A stretch of 64,000 bases of DNA from Leptodactylus fallax (Eukaryota; Chordata; Amphibia; Anura; Leptodactylidae). Below the pieces are notes generated by a model. It searched no databases and was not told the DNA's origin. It saw nothing but the letters and a program-made list of their open reading frames with translations. Every line of letters begins with the position of its first letter. Within the stretch, counting starts at the first letter, position 1. The translations under genes and the position numbers were made by a program. The DNA is taken from NCBI GenBank assembly GCA_947044405.1, contig CAMRHE010000360.1:297001-361000 (forward strand). The letters are read 5' to 3'. Shown here piece by piece: positions 59,201 to 64,000 of this stretch.

Positions 59201-62200
59201 CTAAGGAGCAATATACTGTGGGTGGGGGCACTAAGGAGCATTATACTGTGCGGGGGGCACTAAGGAGCATTATACTGTGCGGGGGGGGGGGCACTAAGGA
59301 GCATTATACTGTGCGGGGGGGGGGGCACTAAGGAGCATTATACTGTGTGGGGGGCACTAAGGAGCATTATACTGTGTGGGGGCACTAAGGAGCATTATAC
59401 TGTGGGTGGGGGCACTAAAGAGCATTATACTGTGCGGGGGGCACTAAGGAGCATTATACTGTGCGGGGGGCACTAAAGAGCATTATACTGTGCGGGGGGG
59501 GCAATAAGGAGCATTATACTGTGTGGGGGGCACTAAGGAGCATTATACTGTGTGGGGGCACTAAGGAGCATTATACTGTGGGTGGGGGCACTAAGGAGCA
59601 TTATACTGTGGGTGGGGGCACTAAGGAGCATTATACAGTGGGTGGGAGCACTAAGGAGCATTATACTGTGGATGGGGGCACTAAGGAGCATTATACTGTG
59701 GGTGGGGGCACTAAGGAGCATTATACTGTGGATGGGGGCACTAAGGAGCATTATACTGTGGATGGGGGCACTAAGGAGCATTATACTGTGGGTGGGGGCA
59801 CTAAGGAGCATTATACTGTGGGTGGGGGCACTAAGGAGCATTATACTGTGGGTGGGGGCACTAAGGAGCATTATACTGTGGGTGGAGGCACTAAGGAGCA
59901 TTATACTGTGCAGAGGCACTAAGGAGATATTATACGGTGCAGGGGCACTAAGGAGCAATATACTGTGGGTGGGGGCACTAAGGAGCATTATACTGTGCGG
60001 GGGGCACTAAGGAGCATTATACTGTGCGGGGGGCACTAAGGAGCATTATACTGTGCGGGGGGGGGGCACTAAGGAGCATTATACTGTGTGGGGGCACTAA
60101 GGAGCATTATACTGTGTGGGGGCACTAAGGAGCATTATACTGTGGGTGGGGGCACTAAGGAGCATTATACTGTGGGTGGGGGCACTAAGGAGCATTATAC
60201 TGTGCGGGGGCACTAAGGAGCATTATACTGTGCGGGGGGCACTAAGGAGCATTATACTGTGCGGGGGGGGGGCACTAAGGAGCATTATACTGTGCAGGGT
60301 GGCACTAAGGAGCATTATACTGTGTGGGGGGCACTAAGGAGCATTATACTGTGTGGGGGCACTAAGGAGCATTATACTGTGGGTGGGGGCACTAAGGAGC
60401 ATTATACTGTGCGGGGGGCACTAAGGAGCATTATACTGTGCGGGGGGCACTAAGGAGCATTATACTGTGCGGGGGGGGGGCACTAAGGAGCATTATACTG
60501 TGTGGGGGGCACTAAGGAGCATTATACTGTGTGGGGGCACTAAGGAGCATTATACTGTGGGTGGGGGCACTAAGGAGCATTATACTGTGGGTGGGGGCAC
60601 TAAGGAGCATTATACTGTGGGTGGGGGCACTAAGGAGCATTATACTGTGCGGGGGCACTAAGGAGCATTATACTGTGGGTGGGGGCACTAAGGAGCATTA
60701 TACTGTGGGTGGGGGCACTAAGGAGCATTATACTGTGGGTGGGGGCACTAAGGAGCATTATACTGTGGGTGGGGGCACTAAGGAGCATTATACTGTGCGG
60801 GGAGCACTAAGGAGCATTATACTGTGCGGGGGGCACTAAGGAGCATTATACTGTGCGGGGGGGGGGGCACTAAGGAGCATTATACTGTGTGTGGGGGCAT
60901 TAAGGAGCATTATACTGTGTGGGGGCACTAAGGAGCATTATACTGTGGGTGGGGGCACTAAGGAGCATTATACTGTGCGGGGGGCATTAAGGAGCATTAT
61001 ACTGTGCGGGGGGCACTAAAGAGCATTATACTGTGCGGGGGGGGGCACTAAGGAGCATTATACTGTGTGGGGGGCACTAAGGAGCATTATACTGTGTGGG
61101 GGCACTAAGGAGCATTATACTGTGGGTGGGGGCACTAAGGAGCATTATACAGTGGGTGGGAGCACTAAGGAGCATTATACTGTGGATGGGGGCACTAAGG
61201 AGCATTATACTGTGGGTGGGGGCACTAAGGAGCATTATACTGTGGGTGGGGGCACTAAGGAGCATTATACTGTGGATGGGGGCACTAAGGAGCATTATAC
61301 TGTGGATGGGGGCACTAAGGAGCATTATACTGTGGGTGGGGGCACTAAGGAGCATTATACTGTGGGTGGGGGCACTAAGGAGCATTATACTGTGGGTGGG
61401 GGCACTAAGGAGCATTATACTGTGGGTGGGGGCACTAAGGAGCATTATACTGTGCAGAGGCACTAAGGAGATATTATACGGTGCGGGGGGCACTAAAGAG
61501 CATTATACTGTGCGGGGGGGGCACTAAGGAGCATTATACTGTGTGGGGGGCACTAAGGAGCATTATACTGTGTGGGGGCACTAAGGAGCATTATACTGTG
61601 GGTGGGGGCACTAAGGAGCATTATACTGTGGGTGGGGGCACTAAGGAGCATTATACAGTGGGTGGGAGCACTAAGGAGCATTATACTGTGGATGGGGGCA
61701 CTAAGGAGCATTATACTGTGGGTGGGGGCACTAAGGAGCATTATACTGTGGGTGGGGGCACTAAGGAGCATTATACTGTGCGGGGGGGGGGGGCACTAAG
61801 GAGCATTATACTGTGTGGGGGGCACTAAGGAGCATTATACTGTGTGGGGGCACTAAGGAGCATTATACTGTGGGTGGGGGCACTAAGGAGCATTATACTG
61901 TGGGTGGGGGCACTAAGGAGCATTATACTGTGCAGAGGCACTAAGGAGATATTATACGGTGCAGGGGCACTAAGGAGCAATATACTGTGGGTGGGGGCAC
62001 TAAGGAGCATTATACTGTGCGGGGGGCACTAAGGAGCATTATACTGTGCGGGGGGCACTAAGGAGCATTATACTGTGCGGGGGGGGGGCACTAAGGAGCA
62101 TTATACTGTGTGGGGGGCACTAAGGAGCATTATACTGTGTGGGGGTACTAAGGAGCATTATACTGTGGGTGGGGGCACTAAGGAGCATTATACTGTGGGT

Positions 62201-64000
62201 GGGGGCACTAAGGAGCATTATGCTGTGCGGGGGCACTAAGGAGCATTATACTGTGCGGGGGGCACTAAGGAGCATTATACTGTGCGGGGGGGCACTAAGG
62301 AGCATTATACTGTGCGGGGGGGGCACTAAGGAGCATTATACTGTGTGGGGGGCACTAAGGAGCATTATACTGTGTGGGGGCACTAAGGAGCATTATATTG
62401 TGGGTGGGGGCACTAAGGAGCATTATACTGTGCGGGGGGCACTAAGGAGCATTATACTGTGCGGGGGGCACTAAGGAGCATTATACTGTGTGGGGGGCAC
62501 TAAGGAGCATTATACTGTGGGTGGGGGCACTAAGGAGCATTATACTGTGGGTGGGGGCACTAAGGAGCATTATACTGTGGGTGGGGGCACTAAGGAGCAT
62601 TATACTGTGGGTGGGGGCACTAAGGAGCATTATACTGTGCAGAGGCACTAAGGAGATATTATACGGTGCAGGGGCACTAAGGAGCAATATACTGTGGGTG
62701 GGGGCACTAAGGAGCATTATACTGTGCGGGGGGCACTAAGGAGCATTATACTGTGCGGGGGGCACTAAGGAGCATTATACTGTGCGGGGGGGGGCACTAA
62801 GGAGCATTATACTGTGTGGGGGGCACTAAGGAGCATTATACTGTGTGGGGGCACTAAGGAGCATTATACTGTGGGTGGGGGCACTAAGGAGCATTATACT
62901 GTGGGTGGGGGCACTAAGGAGCATTATACTGTGCGGGGGCACTAAGGAGCATTATACTGTGCGGGGGGCACTAAGGAGCATTATACTGTGCGGGGGGGGG
63001 GCACTAAGGAGCATTATACTGTGCGGGGGGGGGCACTAAGGAGCATTATACTGTGTGGGGGGCACTAAGGAGCATTATACTGTGTGGGGGCACTAAGGAG
63101 CATTATACTGTGGGTGGGGGCACTAAGGAGCATTATACTGTGCGGGGGGCACTAAGGAGCATTATACTGTGCGGGGGGCACTAAGGAGCATTATACTGTG
63201 CGGGGGGGGCACTAAGGAGCATTATACTGTGTGGGGGGCACTAAGGAGCATTATACTGTGTGGGGGGGGGGCACTAAGGAGCATTATACTGTGTGGGGGG
63301 CACTAAGGAGCATTATACTGTGTGGGGGCACTAAGGAGCATTATACTGTGGGTGGGGGCACTAAGGAGCATTATATTGTGGGTGGGGGCACTAAGGAGCA
63401 TTATACAGTGGGTGGGAGCACTAAGGAGCATTATACTATGGATGGGGGCACTAAGGAGCATTATACTGTGGGTGGGGGCACTAAGGAGCATTATACTGTG
63501 TGGGGGGCACTAAGGAGCATTATACTGTGTGGGGGCACTAAGGAGCATTATACTGTGGGTGGGGGCACTAAGGAGCATTATACTGTGGGTGGGGGCACTA
63601 AGGAGCATTATACAGTGGGTGGGAGCACTAAGGAGCATTATACTGTGGATGGGGGCACTAAGGAGCATTATACTGTGGGTGGGGGCACTAAGGAGCATTA
63701 TACTGTGGGTGGGGGCACTAAGGAGCATTATACTGTGGATGGGGGCACTAAGGAGCATTATACTGTGGGTGGGGGCACTAAGGAGCATTATACTGTGGGT
63801 GGGGGCACTAAGGAGCATTATACTGTGGGTGGGGGCACTAAGGAGCATTATACTGTGGGTGGGGGCACTAAGGAGCATTATACTGTGCAGAGGCACTAAG
63901 GAGATATTATACGGTGCAGGGGCACTAAGGAGCAATATACTGTGGGTGGGGGCACTAAGGAGCATTATACTGTGCGGGGGGCACTAAGGAGCATTATACT

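Larger units (their letters stand above)
35581..64000. repeat. Large 30-bp minisatellite, at least 28.4 kb
   Basis: About 950 units of GGGGCACTAAGGAGCATTAT then ACTGTGGGTG, continuing past the window end. Variants end ACTGTGCGGG with G runs up to about 13, ACTGTGTGGG, ACTGTGGATG or ACAGTGGGTG. A marker variant (CAGAGGCACTAAGGAGATAT, then TATACGGTGCAG) recurs every 237 or 267 bp in many places. The 30-bp length (ten codons) keeps two plus frames and one minus frame open for long stretches (TKEHYTVGGG, GALRSIILWV, THSIMLLSAP). These are repeat artefacts without independent coding signs. No unique DNA interrupts the array. Confidence 0.98.

Noticed and set aside
35714..63987. Dozens of periodic frames (TKEHYTVGGG, GALRSIILWV, THSIMLLSAP)
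   Set aside because: Artefacts of a stop-free 30-bp unit; several frames and both strands are open together.
35581..64000. Giant array as centromeric satellite
   Set aside because: The unit is far shorter than typical centromeric satellites and there is no CENP-B-like box that I recognise; a subtelomeric or interstitial minisatellite is equally possible, so no location is claimed.

Overview
This is nuclear DNA of a vertebrate, most likely an anuran amphibian (frog or toad). The evidence is two KRAB-like C2H2 zinc-finger genes with the split-exon layout I know from frog genomes, MITEs with the TTAAAGG terminus described as the T2/Kolobok type in Xenopus, plus Tc1-like, L2-like and Penelope-like elements. 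The species assignment is inference. Nothing prokaryotic, organellar or viral was recognised.

Layout. 1-2514: palindromic and MITE-like repeats and a 31-bp minisatellite. 2515-7250: a Penelope-like retroelement with an inverted copy of its own 3' end, a hammerhead-ribozyme-like motif in each copy, and an L2-like LINE inserted in its tail. 7340-8558: a MITE split by a decayed Tc1-like transposon, then a palindromic repeat. 8745-12835: two more minisatellites with a possible promoter/first exon between them (9320-9560). 13487-15115: a 1,629-bp Tc1-like transposon with a nearly intact DD34E transposase. 16017-18890 (+) and 27161-24290 (-): two tail-to-tail zinc-finger genes encoding about 804 and 605 residues, with 15 and 10 fingers. 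18891-24198 between them holds only old repeats. 27454-28660: a 49-bp minisatellite inside a TTAA-flanked MITE. 30480-34260: a 30-32-bp minisatellite with a 734-bp higher-order repeat. 35581 to the window end: an uninterrupted 30-bp minisatellite of at least 28.4 kb.

The only functional protein genes I support are the two zinc-finger genes, both probable nuclear DNA-binding transcription regulators. They share an identical 89-bp intron although their finger regions are unrelated in detail, which points to gene conversion or local duplication. About 59% of the window is tandem repeat. Long open frames in the arrays arise because the units lack stop codons and are often a multiple of three; I do not treat them as genes.

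The most notable structure is the terminal array. Private variants show two tandem copies of about 8.9 kb, the second carrying its own extra 1,388-bp internal tandem duplication. No clear new protein system is present. The best candidates for follow-up are the ribozyme-bearing Penelope-like element with inverted tails and the layered evolution of the large array.
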